Below, piece after piece: positions 37,446-45,564 of a stretch of DNA of 64,000 nt. Origin of the DNA: Terriglobia bacterium (GTDB lineage: Bacteria; Acidobacteriota; Terriglobia; UBA7540). The position numbers and the translations under genes were made by a program. Every line of letters starts with the position of its first letter. The stretch's first letter is position 1. Below the pieces are notes generated by a model that searched no databases, was not told the origin of the DNA, and worked only from the letters and a program-made list of their open reading frames with translations. The stretch spans positions 1-64,000 of the forward strand of contig DASTAW010000041.1 of NCBI GenBank assembly GCA_035712365.1. The letters are read 5' to 3'.

Positions 37446-39335
37446 ATGCCTGCGAAATCATTTCGGACTGCGTCTGCTCTGCTCTTTGCCGCGATCTTAG
37501 TTACTTGTGCCCTGTCTTTGGTCCTGGCCCGAGCCGCCGAGGACGCGCCCGATGTCCATCAGATGTTCACCAGAATGGACGTGATGATTCCCATGCGCGA
37601 CGGCGTTCGCCTGCACACGGAAATCTACGTGCCGAGGAACGCAACGGCCCCCCTGCCGTTTATTTTTGAACGCACGCCGTACGGCCTGAGCGACGACGAT
37701 CAGGGTTACAGCCGAAAACTCGAGGGATACAAGGAGCTTATTCGCGACGGGTACATTTTTGTGTTCCAAGACATTCGCGGGCGGTACAAGTCCGAAGGGA
37801 AATTCGTGATGATGCGCCCGCCGCGCGATCACAGCGACCCCAAGGCCATCGACGAAAGCACGGACACCTATGACACCATCGACTGGCTGCTCAAGCACGT
37901 TTCCAACAACAGTGGCCGCGTAGGCATTCTGGGCGTCTCTTACGGCGGATGGCTCACTACCATGGCGCTGATTGACCCGCACCCGGCGCTCAAGGCCGTC
38001 TCTGAACAGGCTTCACCCGCCGACATGTTCCTGGGCGACGACTTCCACCACAACGGGGCCTTCCGGTTGAGCTATGGATTTTTCTATGCCGTCATGATGG
38101 AGACCGGGAAGACCAACTTCCACTTCAACTTTGACCGCCACGACGTTTACGAATGGTACCTGCTCGACCTCGGTCCGCTTTCGAATGCCAACCCCAAGTA
38201 CCTGCACGACTCGATTCCCACCTGGAACGACTATGTCGCGCACCCCAACTACGACGCGTTCTGGCAGAAGCAGGCCGTGACGCCCTACGTGGCAAAGCTG
38301 AACCTGACGGTCCCCAATCTGAACGTGACCGGCTGGTGGGACCAGGAAGATTTCTACGGCGCTGTCACTATTTACGAGGCGCTCGAGAAGCGCGACACCA
38401 ACCATCTGAACTACCTGGTTGCGGGTCCCTGGAACCATGGCGGGTGGTCGCACGGTCCCGGCCGAACTCTGGGCCCACTTAATTTCGACAGCGACACAAG
38501 CCAGTACTTTCGCGAGAAGGTCGAGGCGGCATGGTTCGCCCACTGGCTGAAGGACGAAGGTCCTCTGCCTTTCAAGGAAGCGTTGACTTTCCAGACCGGG
38601 TCAAACCAGTGGCAGGCCTATGACCACTGGCCGCCCGCGCAAAACGTCACGGACCGCAAACTCTACGTCCATGCCGGCAGGGAGTTGTCATTCGACCCGC
38701 CGGGCGCCGCGGACGAGGACCCCGGCTTCGATAGTTACATCTCCGATCCCGCAAACCCCGTCCCCTATCGCGCCCGTCCCATGGACCCCACCTACCCTTG
38801 CGGCGACTGGTGTACGTGGCTATTGCAGGACCAGCGCTTTGCCAGCTTTCGTCCTGACACGCTCACCTGGGAGAGCAAGCCTCTTACGGAAGACGTTTCT
38901 GTCGCCGGAGACATTGTTGCTCACCTCTTCGTCTCCACCACGGGCGCGGACAGCGACTACATCGCCAAGCTGATCGATGTTTATCCGGAAGACTATCCGA
39001 AAGACCCCAAACTGAACGGCTATCAACTGATGATCGCCAACGACGTGTTTCGCGCCCGCTTCCGCAACAGCTTCGTCCACCCGGAGCCGATGACGCCCAA
39101 CCAGGTGACGCCCATTACCATCGATCTCCACACCAACAACCACCGGTTTCTGAAAGGCCACCGCATCATGGTGCAGGTCCAGAGCACCTGGTTTCCGGTG
39201 ATTGACCGCAACCCTCAGACCTGGGCGCCGAATATCTTCAAGGCTACGGCGGCCGATTTCAAGAAGGCCATAGAGCGCGTCTACCACACCAGCCGCTACC
39301 CCACGCATATTGAGGTTCCGGTGGTTGGGCCCTGA
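37446..39335 (+). CDS. CocE/NonD (S15-type) alpha/beta hydrolase, secreted
   Basis: 629 residues with a signal peptide. The catalytic domain has the nucleophile elbow GVSYGG (Ser165), the oxyanion region FERTPYGLSDD, DIRGRYKSEGKF, and a late His segment GPWNHGGWSHG; the Asp of the triad is likely in GWWDQEDF. A C-terminal jelly-roll domain (about 470-625) ends in VHPEPMTPNQVTPITIDLH and GHRIMVQVQSTWFPVIDRNP. The family covers X-Pro dipeptidyl peptidases, glutaryl acylases and cocaine esterases; the length suggests an acylase/peptidase. GGAGG precedes the ATG. Confidence 0.88.
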   Translation: MPAKSFRTASALLFAAILVTCALSLVLARAAEDAPDVHQMFTRMDVMIPMRDGVRLHTEIYVPRNATAPLPFIFERTPYGLSDDDQGYSRKLEGYKELIRDGYIFVFQDIRGRYKSEGKFVMMRPPRDHSDPKAIDESTDTYDTIDWLLKHVSNNSGRVGILGVSYGGWLTTMALIDPHPALKAVSEQASPADMFLGDDFHHNGAFRLSYGFFYAVMMETGKTNFHFNFDRHDVYEWYLLDLGPLSNANPKYLHDSIPTWNDYVAHPNYDAFWQKQAVTPYVAKLNLTVPNLNVTGWWDQEDFYGAVTIYEALEKRDTNHLNYLVAGPWNHGGWSHGPGRTLGPLNFDSDTSQYFREKVEAAWFAHWLKDEGPLPFKEALTFQTGSNQWQAYDHWPPAQNVTDRKLYVHAGRELSFDPPGAADEDPGFDSYISDPANPVPYRARPMDPTYPCGDWCTWLLQDQRFASFRPDTLTWESKPLTEDVSVAGDIVAHLFVSTTGADSDYIAKLIDVYPEDYPKDPKLNGYQLMIANDVFRARFRNSFVHPEPMTPNQVTPITIDLHTNNHRFLKGHRIMVQVQSTWFPVIDRNPQTWAPNIFKATAADFKKAIERVYHTSRYPTHIEVPVVGP

Positions 39336-39941
39336 GGAAGCATCACAACGCGCGCCGCCGATGGGAGCCAGAAGTCAGGAGTCAGAAGCGGGTCGCGCAT
39401 CCGCGCTGGGAACGATCTATGCGGATATTGTTCTGCGTTCAGCCTCCACCCTTTGCACTTATTATTCGCGCCACCGATTTCGGACTTCTGGCTTCTGGCT
39501 CCTGTTCTTGCGCCGTTCCGGGGCTCCTGGGGGAGGGCCTCTAATGCCGCCTTCGCGCAGGGATGAAATAAAGGATCTGGCCGGAGGGGCCGAGGGCAGT
39601 CACAGACGCACTCACGGGAGTGTGAAAGTCAAAGACACCTGGCTCCTCCGGGAATATTTGCACTTTGTCACACGTCGTCATTAACTGTCAAATGAATTTG
39701 GTCAGGACCGCGGCCTTCTTATAACGTGGTGTTGTTTGACTGGCAGGGACCTGTGCGGGACTGGAAATTGAGGATGGAAGGATGAAGAGCGGGTGTGGTT
39801 TGAGAGCGGCGGCGGGTATCGTGCCGCTCAAAGACCTTCACAACGCGCCGGACTGGCCCAGACGTCCTGCGCGTTCCCGATCACGCCAGGGCAACGGTGC
39901 CACGTGCGCTGGGCCGAAGCGCAGAGCTGCGACGCACTGAA
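39336..39941. other. Gene-free spacer with a long-range inverted repeat
   Basis: No gene recognised. GGAGCCAGAAG-type repeats at 39364-39381 and their inverse at 39485-39502 match at 16 of 18 positions and could fold into a large stem downstream of the hydrolase gene. The rest is unremarkable. Confidence 0.5.
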
Positions 39942-40328
39942 CTAGCAGGGCTGCGTTTCGCGCACTGATGCATATCGGTAGCCGGCAAGCCCGAGATGGC
40001 ATCCGGGAAGACCGCTGAAGAGATATCTCTCAACCAGGGGCGGTGTTTCGGGGCCATTCACCTCTGCCACAATCGTCAGCATCCTTCCCGTCATGCTGGA
40101 CTGGATTTTACCAACCCCGTGAACGTCGCCCCTGGGCATCTCCCCTGGACACTGCATATCGAGTATCACGGCGTCGTACTGCTCACGCTCCGCGATGGCT
40201 GCCACGGCACGCCCCCCTCCGTCCTGCGGATTCTCCAGGGCGAGGTTTCTCATCAGGTAAAAAAGGTTTCGGATCGAAACATCGTCGGTCAGCACCAGGA
40301 CCTCGCGGTGCAGCGGTACGGAACACAT
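39942..40328 (-). CDS. Receiver-like domain protein, paralogue A
   Basis: 128 residues from the ATG at 40328, with AAAGGAATTAGG upstream. It is a single response-regulator-receiver-like domain: REVLVLTDDVSIRNLFYLM (acidic pair), EQYDAVILDMQCPGE (phosphoacceptor Asp position) and MLTIVAEVNGPETPPLVERYLFSGLPG. The conserved Lys near the end of the fold is not evident. It is clearly paralogous to 40850-41236 over its whole length. It has no output domain; role unknown. Confidence 0.7.
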   Translation of the reverse strand: MCSVPLHREVLVLTDDVSIRNLFYLMRNLALENPQDGGGRAVAAIAEREQYDAVILDMQCPGEMPRGDVHGVGKIQSSMTGRMLTIVAEVNGPETPPLVERYLFSGLPGCHLGLAGYRYASVRETQPC

Positions 40329-40849
40329 AAACCTAATTCCTTTCACAACCGGATTGACCTGGGTTGAAAGCCGGCCCGCGCAGGCGGACCGGCGCTCCAT
40401 CTAGCCCCGCCAGCCTCGCATCGATCGAGGCCGGCAATCTCGATGCAGTGATTTGCCCGCAGGCCACGCGCCGGACATCCTTGAACCACCTCTGTCCGAT
40501 TTCGTCGCGCTTCGCTCTGCGTTCCAAATCCCCCTCCCCCTGCTGCATCGGAGGTCATTCTAAGTGTCCGCCCCTTGCGAGGCAATGTAACTTTGGTACC
40601 AATACTTGCAGGGCTATGGAGTGCGGCCGCTTGCCGCCGCTTTGCGTGCAACCCGTTCGGCTGCGCCCCAATTTCCGGCCTTTCCACAAGGCGAACGGCC
40701 GGCGAAAGGCAGGTGCAACCTTTCACACTCCCAAGACCGCTTGGCGATAGGTAATCGGAATTACAACGCACTACACTAGTTTCTCTCCCGCTGTCAGGAA
40801 TGACCGCCGGAGATCAGGAAAAGCTTGCGATGAAGACCGAAACTTTGAG
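40329..40849. other. Gene-free spacer with a GGAG-headed palindrome
   Basis: Lies between the two receiver-like genes. GGAGTGCGGCCGCTTGCC at 40618 begins a GC palindrome (to 40640) that resembles the REP-type elements elsewhere. No other feature was seen. Confidence 0.45.
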
Positions 40850-41236
40850 CTACGACAAGCGCCGCGGCTGGGGCGCTTCGTAACGATGGCTGATCAGCCA
40901 GAGGAGCGCTCCCGGGAGGCCCTTCAGGATGTATCGTTCGAGCAGGTCAAGGCTTTTCGGTCCGTTGACCTCTACCCCGACAACCAGCAGCTTCCCTACC
41001 CTCCCGGCCCGGATCTCGCCGATGCCACGCATCTCTTCCCCTCTCCTCCGGTTCGAGCCCCGCGCGTCAAGGACCACGGCATCAAACCGCTTTTCATCCA
41101 GCATCGCCATCAGGACCTTGCCACTCCCGCTAAGAGCGTCTTCGCGGTCAAGATTTTCCAGCAGGCTGCGCAGGTTGTGGATGGACGGCCCGTCGTTGAG
41201 GACCAGGATTTTTCGGTGTAACGATACGGGAACCAT
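40850..41236 (-). CDS. Receiver-like domain protein, paralogue B
   Basis: 128 residues from the ATG at 41236, with AAAGG upstream. Its pattern parallels paralogue A: RKILVLNDGPSIHNLRSLL, KRFDAVVLDARGSNRR (Asp position kept) and LLVVGVEVNGPKSLDLLERYILKGLPG. The acidic pair of a true receiver is reduced to ND, so phosphorylation is uncertain. It starts 28 nt after the upstream membrane protein gene and is probably co-transcribed with it. Confidence 0.7.
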   Translation of the reverse strand: MVPVSLHRKILVLNDGPSIHNLRSLLENLDREDALSGSGKVLMAMLDEKRFDAVVLDARGSNRRRGEEMRGIGEIRAGRVGKLLVVGVEVNGPKSLDLLERYILKGLPGALLWLISHRYEAPQPRRLS

Positions 41237-41264
41237 AGGGAACGCCTTTCGAGCTCGAATCGGT

Positions 41265-41723
41265 TCAGCCTTCAATATTGGCCTGAGCGGTGGAGAGCGA
41301 AGTGACGTTCACCCGCTCTCCCAGTGAATTCGCAAAATACTGGAGGACCGAGGCCAGCCTCAACACGCCCTCTCGCTGGCTGAGGTTGAGGGCCTGGCGG
41401 ATGGTCAGACTGTACAGCAAAAGATGGAAATAAAGCTCCAAAAGCCTTTGGGTGCGGGCAAGACCTCGCCGCGAGGGACCACCATTCCTCAGCAGATACC
41501 GCAGGGTGATGAAATCGCACTTGAGCGCGAAACGCGTCTGCGCGTAATCGAGCGGGCTGCGCGAGGAAACGGAATCCCAAAGCTGCGGGTATTCCAGGCG
41601 GAAGGCCTCGACAATTGGTTTGAAGTAGGCCTGGCTGAACTCCCGGCGCAGAGCTTTTTCGCAGATGGTCTGAACGTAGAACAGGAGCAGGGCGCTGGCC
41701 ATCACCAGCACCAGAACGGACAT
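41265..41723 (-). CDS. Membrane-anchored protein of unknown function
   Basis: 152 residues from an ATG preceded by GGAGGGGAAA. The frame reads upstream to 42014 without protein-like content. An N-terminal TM helix (VLVLVMASALLLFYVQTI) is followed by a cytoplasmic helical domain with CEKALRREFSQAYFKPIVEAFRLEYPQL. It heads a probable operon with the two receiver-like genes, so the three may work together at the membrane. Confidence 0.65.
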   Translation of the reverse strand: MSVLVLVMASALLLFYVQTICEKALRREFSQAYFKPIVEAFRLEYPQLWDSVSSRSPLDYAQTRFALKCDFITLRYLLRNGGPSRRGLARTQRLLELYFHLLLYSLTIRQALNLSQREGVLRLASVLQYFANSLGERVNVTSLSTAQANIEG

Positions 41724-42147
41724 TAGCACTTTCCCCTCCACCAGGCAACGCACTGGCACTCGTCGCCTATGACCTATTGTCACGCCGAGATAAACATCGG
41801 ACAATCTGACTTTGGTTCCTGCACTATCCCCAAAAAGTTCTATTTGCACGTTGGGCACCCGGCCGGGAAGCGAATCCCAGCCACAGGATCCCCTGGCGCT
41901 GCCACGCACCGCCCTGACTCTGCTTTCCGCCTTCCGCCGTCCGCCTATTGCCCTGGTCAGCCACGCGCGTGGGCACGACTCTTCCTTAGAGGGTCGGAGG
42001 TTCAGCTCCGACATTGATCAGTGGCCCTCCAGCCAGGCGGCTTCAGCCGCTGGAGCATCGTCGTCGGTTTTCGCCGATAATTTTGCTTGACTTTTGTTGG
42101 CTAGCATGGTAGCCTTTTCTGTATGTGCAGGAGGCGGGCGGCGGCCC
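41724..42147. other. Intergenic, no gene seen
   Basis: Upstream of the membrane-anchored gene. Open frames lack ribosome binding sites and domain features. Confidence 0.4.
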
Positions 42148-42173
42148 GTAGCGCAGGCCCTTGCGGCCTGCGG
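42148..42173 (+). repeat. REP-like palindrome (GTAGCGCAG type)
   Basis: A GTAGCGCA head and the palindrome GCAGGCC-CTTGC-GGCCTGC. It resembles the element at 11365-11396 in head and layout. Confidence 0.65.
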
Positions 42174-42411
42174 GGCTTATCTCAAAAGAGCAAAAGCCGC
42201 AACGGGCAAGCCGAGCGTGGCGCTTATACCTTGATGGCATCTAGTGGCTGCGAGGCTCGATGGCGGTTTCGCTTCTGAAGGGCGCTTCTTCTGACCTGGA
42301 TTCCGTTGACGGAGCAGCAGCGGGAATCCTGACCGTGTACGCCGCGCCAAGCCGGAGGCGGAAGGCTAGATAGCTGACTTATTGGGGACAAATGGGACAG
42401 TAAAAAGATGT

Positions 42412-42580
42412 TTTTTGAAAAACAAACCGGAGAAGCTGCTGAAAACAAAAGATCGGCATCCAAAAACAAACCGGAACGAACCGGAAAACAAAGCGGAGAA
42501 GTTGTTGAAAATACGTAGCAGCAGAAAAACAAACCGGAACGAACCTAAAAACGAAGCGGGCCATGTTGTTGAAAACACAT
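42412..42580. repeat. A-rich imperfect tandem repeats of about 63 bp
   Basis: The block AAAAACAAACCGGAACGAACC occurs at 42462 and again 63 bp later at 42525. The associated block GAGAAG-[CT]TG-[CT]TGAAAA occurs at about 42430, 42496 and 42558. Composition is A-rich and purine-biased on the plus strand, in sharp contrast to the flanks. The frame 42382-42630 (plus) reads through it with KNKPEKLLK and KTNRNEPEN motifs, but no ribosome binding site is seen. The remaining region to 42939 holds a 9-bp inverted repeat GCGCCTTGG/CCAAGGCGC (42682-42745) and no gene. Confidence 0.6.
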
Positions 42581-42939
42581 CGTACCAAGAAATTCGGCGC
42601 ATCAACCCAATTGGCGCCCGGCAGGGCTAGCGTGCTTGCCTTTGAGCCGTTCCGTTAACGCAGATGGGTCCTCCCGATTTTGCGCCTTGGTGGCTTCGCC
42701 TGAGCTTGCTGCCGGGAGAATGAAAACACCCTCACGCCAAGGCGCGGAGGCGCAAGGAAAGCGGCGTGAATGAAAGAGGCCAAAATCAAGTTCGCGCAGT
42801 CCATGGCAGGGACTGGGCACAATTTCCCAACAGACCTATAACGGAACACCTCGGGAAAATGACGGGGCACGCGCGCGAAAACAGAGGTTTGCCCTTGGCG
42901 AGGACCGGAAATAGGCTCCCCTGGGTTGATGCGGCCTGC

Positions 42940-43362
42940 TTACCTGGCGACGCCCAGCAGAGGCTGGTAAAAAAAAGGCGGCCGATTATTTCTAACATTA
43001 CAGACCGGTCGGTAGCGGGCGATCAGGTCGCTCTCAATCCAGCGGCGCTGCGCAGCATTGAGGAGGGGCGTGGGGCAGAATGCCACGTAGGTCCTGGCGG
43101 CTCCGCCTGCTTCTCTGGCCCATTCGTCCAGGTGCTCGTGGGTCGCTGTGACGCGCTGGTGGAAGTTGCTGGACTCGCCAAAATAGATCGCACGGAATGG
43201 CTGTGGCCGGCATGAAGCATCCGGCGCCAGCACCGCGTAAATACCGGAGGAGACGGGCGGAATGGCCAGAGCAAACGGCGCGGGTTCCGTGAACGTCCGA
43301 TTGTTGAATCGGATACCTGGGTGCGGCAGTGAGTACGGCTTGATCCAGCCTGTAACCCTCAT
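42940..43362 (-). CDS. GIY-YIG domain protein
   Basis: 140 residues from the ATG at 43362, with GGAGGT 5 nt upstream. The core has SGIYAVL (GIY), AIYFGESSNFHQRVTATHEHLDEW (YIG-type strand, with the Arg of the active site) and ESDLIARYRPVCNV (metal-binding Glu). This is the GIY-YIG nuclease fold in a stand-alone form. No DNA-binding module is evident, so it could be a nuclease of unknown target or a degenerate member. A 9-bp inverted repeat lies in the promoter region. Confidence 0.75.
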   Translation of the reverse strand: MRVTGWIKPYSLPHPGIRFNNRTFTEPAPFALAIPPVSSGIYAVLAPDASCRPQPFRAIYFGESSNFHQRVTATHEHLDEWAREAGGAARTYVAFCPTPLLNAAQRRWIESDLIARYRPVCNVRNNRPPFFYQPLLGVAR

Positions 43363-43386
43363 TAAGACCTCCGGCGCGATTGTAGC

Positions 43387-43429
43387 ACAATATATTGGGT
43401 CGCCCCAACGATAAAAATCCATATATTGT
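43387..43429. repeat. AT-rich inverted repeat upstream of the GIY-YIG gene
   Basis: Perfect 9-bp arms ACAATATAT (43387-43395) and ATATATTGT (43421-43429) separated by 25 nt. A TACAAT (minus strand, 43384-43379) is next to it, so it may be an operator. Confidence 0.5.
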
Positions 43430-43512
43430 AGGCGACTTTTAGTTCACTCCCACGATGGGTGGAGTTCAATTTGACCGGCAAAGACGGCCAAGGGCCGCGC
43501 CAGCGAACCCGC

Positions 43513-43541
43513 TTGTCACATCTATTAACTCATCTTATAAT
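43513..43541 (+). promoter_or_regulatory. Sigma70-type promoter of the YcxB-like gene
   Basis: TTGTCA (43513-43518), a 17-nt spacer and a perfect TATAAT (43536-43541). The ATG at 43573 follows 31 nt later, with GGGGGAAG just before it. Confidence 0.75.
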
Positions 43542-43572
43542 TCCCTAACGAGGGGGTAAACAAGGGGGAAGT

Positions 43573-44085
43573 ATGACAGCACAATTTCACTGGAGCGAGG
43601 CCGATTACGTTTCCGCGCAGAAGATCTGGCTGAGGCGCCATCCCTGGGAACACTTGCGAGCATACTGGTTTCCGGTGGTCGTCGCGGCGCTTTCGGCCGC
43701 CATCGTAGTCTTCAGACCCGCATCGGGGCTGAGAGGCATGCTGGGCGTCGCGCTGGCTCTGCTCCTGTTTGGCTTCAGTGCCCTAAGGACGCGATGGCGC
43801 TGGCATCGGCATTTTCAGCAGACGCCCCTGTGGCACGACGCCGTCAATGCCAGGGTTGACCAGCACGGAGTCAGCCTGCAAAGCGAGAGCTATAACGTTC
43901 ACCACTCCTGGGGTGAGTGCTCGGACATCTACGAGGCCGCCGGCATTATCATCTTCGAAGCAGCAAACCAGAATTTTGTCTTTCTTCCCAAAAGGGAAAT
44001 GAGCCGCGCCCAGCTTCTCGACCTCAAATCCGCCATCATGACCTATGCGCGTGTGCAACCCCGCCTGGCCAGCGAAACTGCGTAA
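43573..44085 (+). CDS. YcxB-like membrane protein
   Basis: 170 residues. The N-terminal cytoplasmic part is followed by two TM helices (FPVVVAALSAAIVVF and GMLGVALALLLFGFSAL). A C-terminal domain with the YcxB pattern VSLQSESYNVHHSWGECSDIYEAAGIIIFEAANQNFVFLPKR follows. Function unknown; the family is widespread in Gram-positive and other bacteria. The start is supported by a strong ribosome binding site and a consensus promoter. Confidence 0.75.
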   Translation: MTAQFHWSEADYVSAQKIWLRRHPWEHLRAYWFPVVVAALSAAIVVFRPASGLRGMLGVALALLLFGFSALRTRWRWHRHFQQTPLWHDAVNARVDQHGVSLQSESYNVHHSWGECSDIYEAAGIIIFEAANQNFVFLPKREMSRAQLLDLKSAIMTYARVQPRLASETA

Positions 44086-44302
44086 CCCGGTTGGCAGGAG
44101 CATCGCTCTCTGCGAGATCGCAGACGCCGCAGGGCGAGCTTTCCCTCCAGCCACGGAACGTGCTCGCAAGCTGGAACCGCAGCAATTGCAGGAGAGGAAT
44201 GCATCCGCCCGAGGTCGATCGGAAAATCTAATGAGCGGGAGCTGGCCGGGAGATCTAGCAAGGGCGGCCTCGGACCTGAGCATATTCACCCGTAGATTTC
44301 CC
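44086..44302. other. Intergenic, no gene seen
   Basis: Between the YcxB-like gene and the promoter of the PIN-domain pair. Nothing further was identified. Confidence 0.4.
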
Positions 44303-44330
44303 TTGACAGCGATGCCACTTATAATATATA
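44303..44330 (+). promoter_or_regulatory. Strong promoter of the PIN-domain gene pair
   Basis: A perfect TTGACA (44303-44308) with TATATA (44325-44330) after a 16-nt spacer, inside an AT run of alternating TA that is itself palindromic. A further small palindrome AATTT-ATAG-AAATT lies in the leader before the AGGAG ribosome binding site, and may be a target for autoregulation. Confidence 0.65.
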
Positions 44331-44400
44331 TATAGCTGGTGAGTATAGTAGAGCGGCCACACACCGCCTAAACTAAATTTATAGAAATTAGGAGATCTAC

Positions 44401-45030
44401 ATGAAAATCGTTAAGGACATCGAAGAGCAGGTTGCGGAGAAGGTTTCTAATGCGTTAGCAGAGTTGGATTTAATGCCAGATGGCTATCACTGTGAGGTCC
44501 GCCTTCATGGCAGGAAACGAGACAAAAGGCGGAGCGCGGCATTCGAGAAAAATTGGTCCCCTGATACGGATTCCATTCAGATTCGCTTTCAGCGAACGGC
44601 CGAGCACGTCAAGCGGGGGACATCTGCGCCTTCAATCGTGCGTGCCGAGCAATCCCGCCCGTTCCCGACGGATCCTCTTTCCGACCTAATTCGCACACTC
44701 GATCACGCCGAATCCCGGCCTGGATACAAGTTCGTCTCTCTGAAGTGGTTCCGTGATACGGCTTTGCTGGATGAAGGGTTCGCATGGGCCGGTGACTATT
44801 CTGCAAGGCAGATGACCCTGCGCGAAGCCATCGACAAGCGGTTGATCCTTACGAACAGAGTAGAAAACCCGAAGTCTCCGCAATTCCCCGTCACGGCGAT
44901 ACGGCTGAATCGCCTTATGCCGGAAGTGAAGTCAATTCTCGGGAGCGCTGAGAGCATAGTGTCTGATTTCCAGCCGTTACCTATTCGCGGCGAGAACTTG
45001 TCCCAGACTGTTCTACGCGACAGGCGTTAA
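44401..45030 (+). CDS. Unknown protein, putative antitoxin partner of the PIN protein
   Basis: 209 residues with AGGAG 8 nt before the ATG. It ends 1 nt before the start of the PIN-domain gene, the arrangement of an antitoxin-toxin pair. The protein is charged and hydrophilic; a first segment (about 1-65) is followed by a variable middle and a C-terminal part with YSARQMTLREAIDKRLILTNRV. It resembles no VapB, PHD or AbrB-type antitoxin I know and is larger than usual (60-100 residues). Whether it binds DNA or neutralises the toxin must be tested. Confidence 0.6.
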   Translation: MKIVKDIEEQVAEKVSNALAELDLMPDGYHCEVRLHGRKRDKRRSAAFEKNWSPDTDSIQIRFQRTAEHVKRGTSAPSIVRAEQSRPFPTDPLSDLIRTLDHAESRPGYKFVSLKWFRDTALLDEGFAWAGDYSARQMTLREAIDKRLILTNRVENPKSPQFPVTAIRLNRLMPEVKSILGSAESIVSDFQPLPIRGENLSQTVLRDRR

Positions 45031-45031
45031 A

Positions 45032-45487
45032 TTGGCGCTTTACTATCTGGAGACAAGCGCGCTGGTCAAGCTGTACGTGCTGGAGCCGGGCACCGAGCGG
45101 CTGCTGCGGATTGCATCAGATGTATCGGAGAACCGTCTTGCGGTACTGGCTCTGTCTGTGGTCGAAACGCGTTCCGCAATCAGACGGCGGGAACGCGCCG
45201 GGGACATTGATTCGAAGGCGGCGAAGCTCATCCTGGACCGATTTGAGCAGCATATGGAAAGCCGGTTCCTGAGGCAGGCAGTGAGTGATGTTGTGCTCGA
45301 TGGCGCATTGGAGATGATCGATCGGTATGCACTGCGCGCCTATGACGCAATTCAATTGGCCGGTTGTTTGGCCCTTAAGGCAACGGCCGGGTCGGATTCC
45401 CCGATATTTGTCTGCGCCGACCAGCAATTGATCGAGGCCGCCCGGTCCGAGCTACTTACTGTTCTCGATCCTGGCGCCTCTGCTTAG
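45032..45487 (+). CDS. vapC: PIN-domain ribonuclease (VapC-like toxin)
   Basis: 151 residues. It starts at a TTG, 1 nt after the stop of the preceding gene. YYLETSALVKLYVLEPG holds the first acidic residues (Glu/Thr/Ser variant of the usual Asp), ALSVVETRSAIRRRERAG the second, and LRAYDAIQLAGCLAL (with Asp) and FVCADQQLIEAA (with Asp) the last ones. The PIN quartet of acidic residues is therefore largely present, though the first position is Glu rather than Asp. VapC toxins cleave tRNA or rRNA. The partner gene upstream is probably its antitoxin. Confidence 0.85.
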   Translation: MALYYLETSALVKLYVLEPGTERLLRIASDVSENRLAVLALSVVETRSAIRRRERAGDIDSKAAKLILDRFEQHMESRFLRQAVSDVVLDGALEMIDRYALRAYDAIQLAGCLALKATAGSDSPIFVCADQQLIEAARSELLTVLDPGASA

Positions 45488-45564
45488 ATCAGCTGCAACG
45501 AATGGGCGGGTTCTCCAGCCTCTATCCGGTATTAAGTCAGAGAAACGCTCAGACATGGTTGCCC

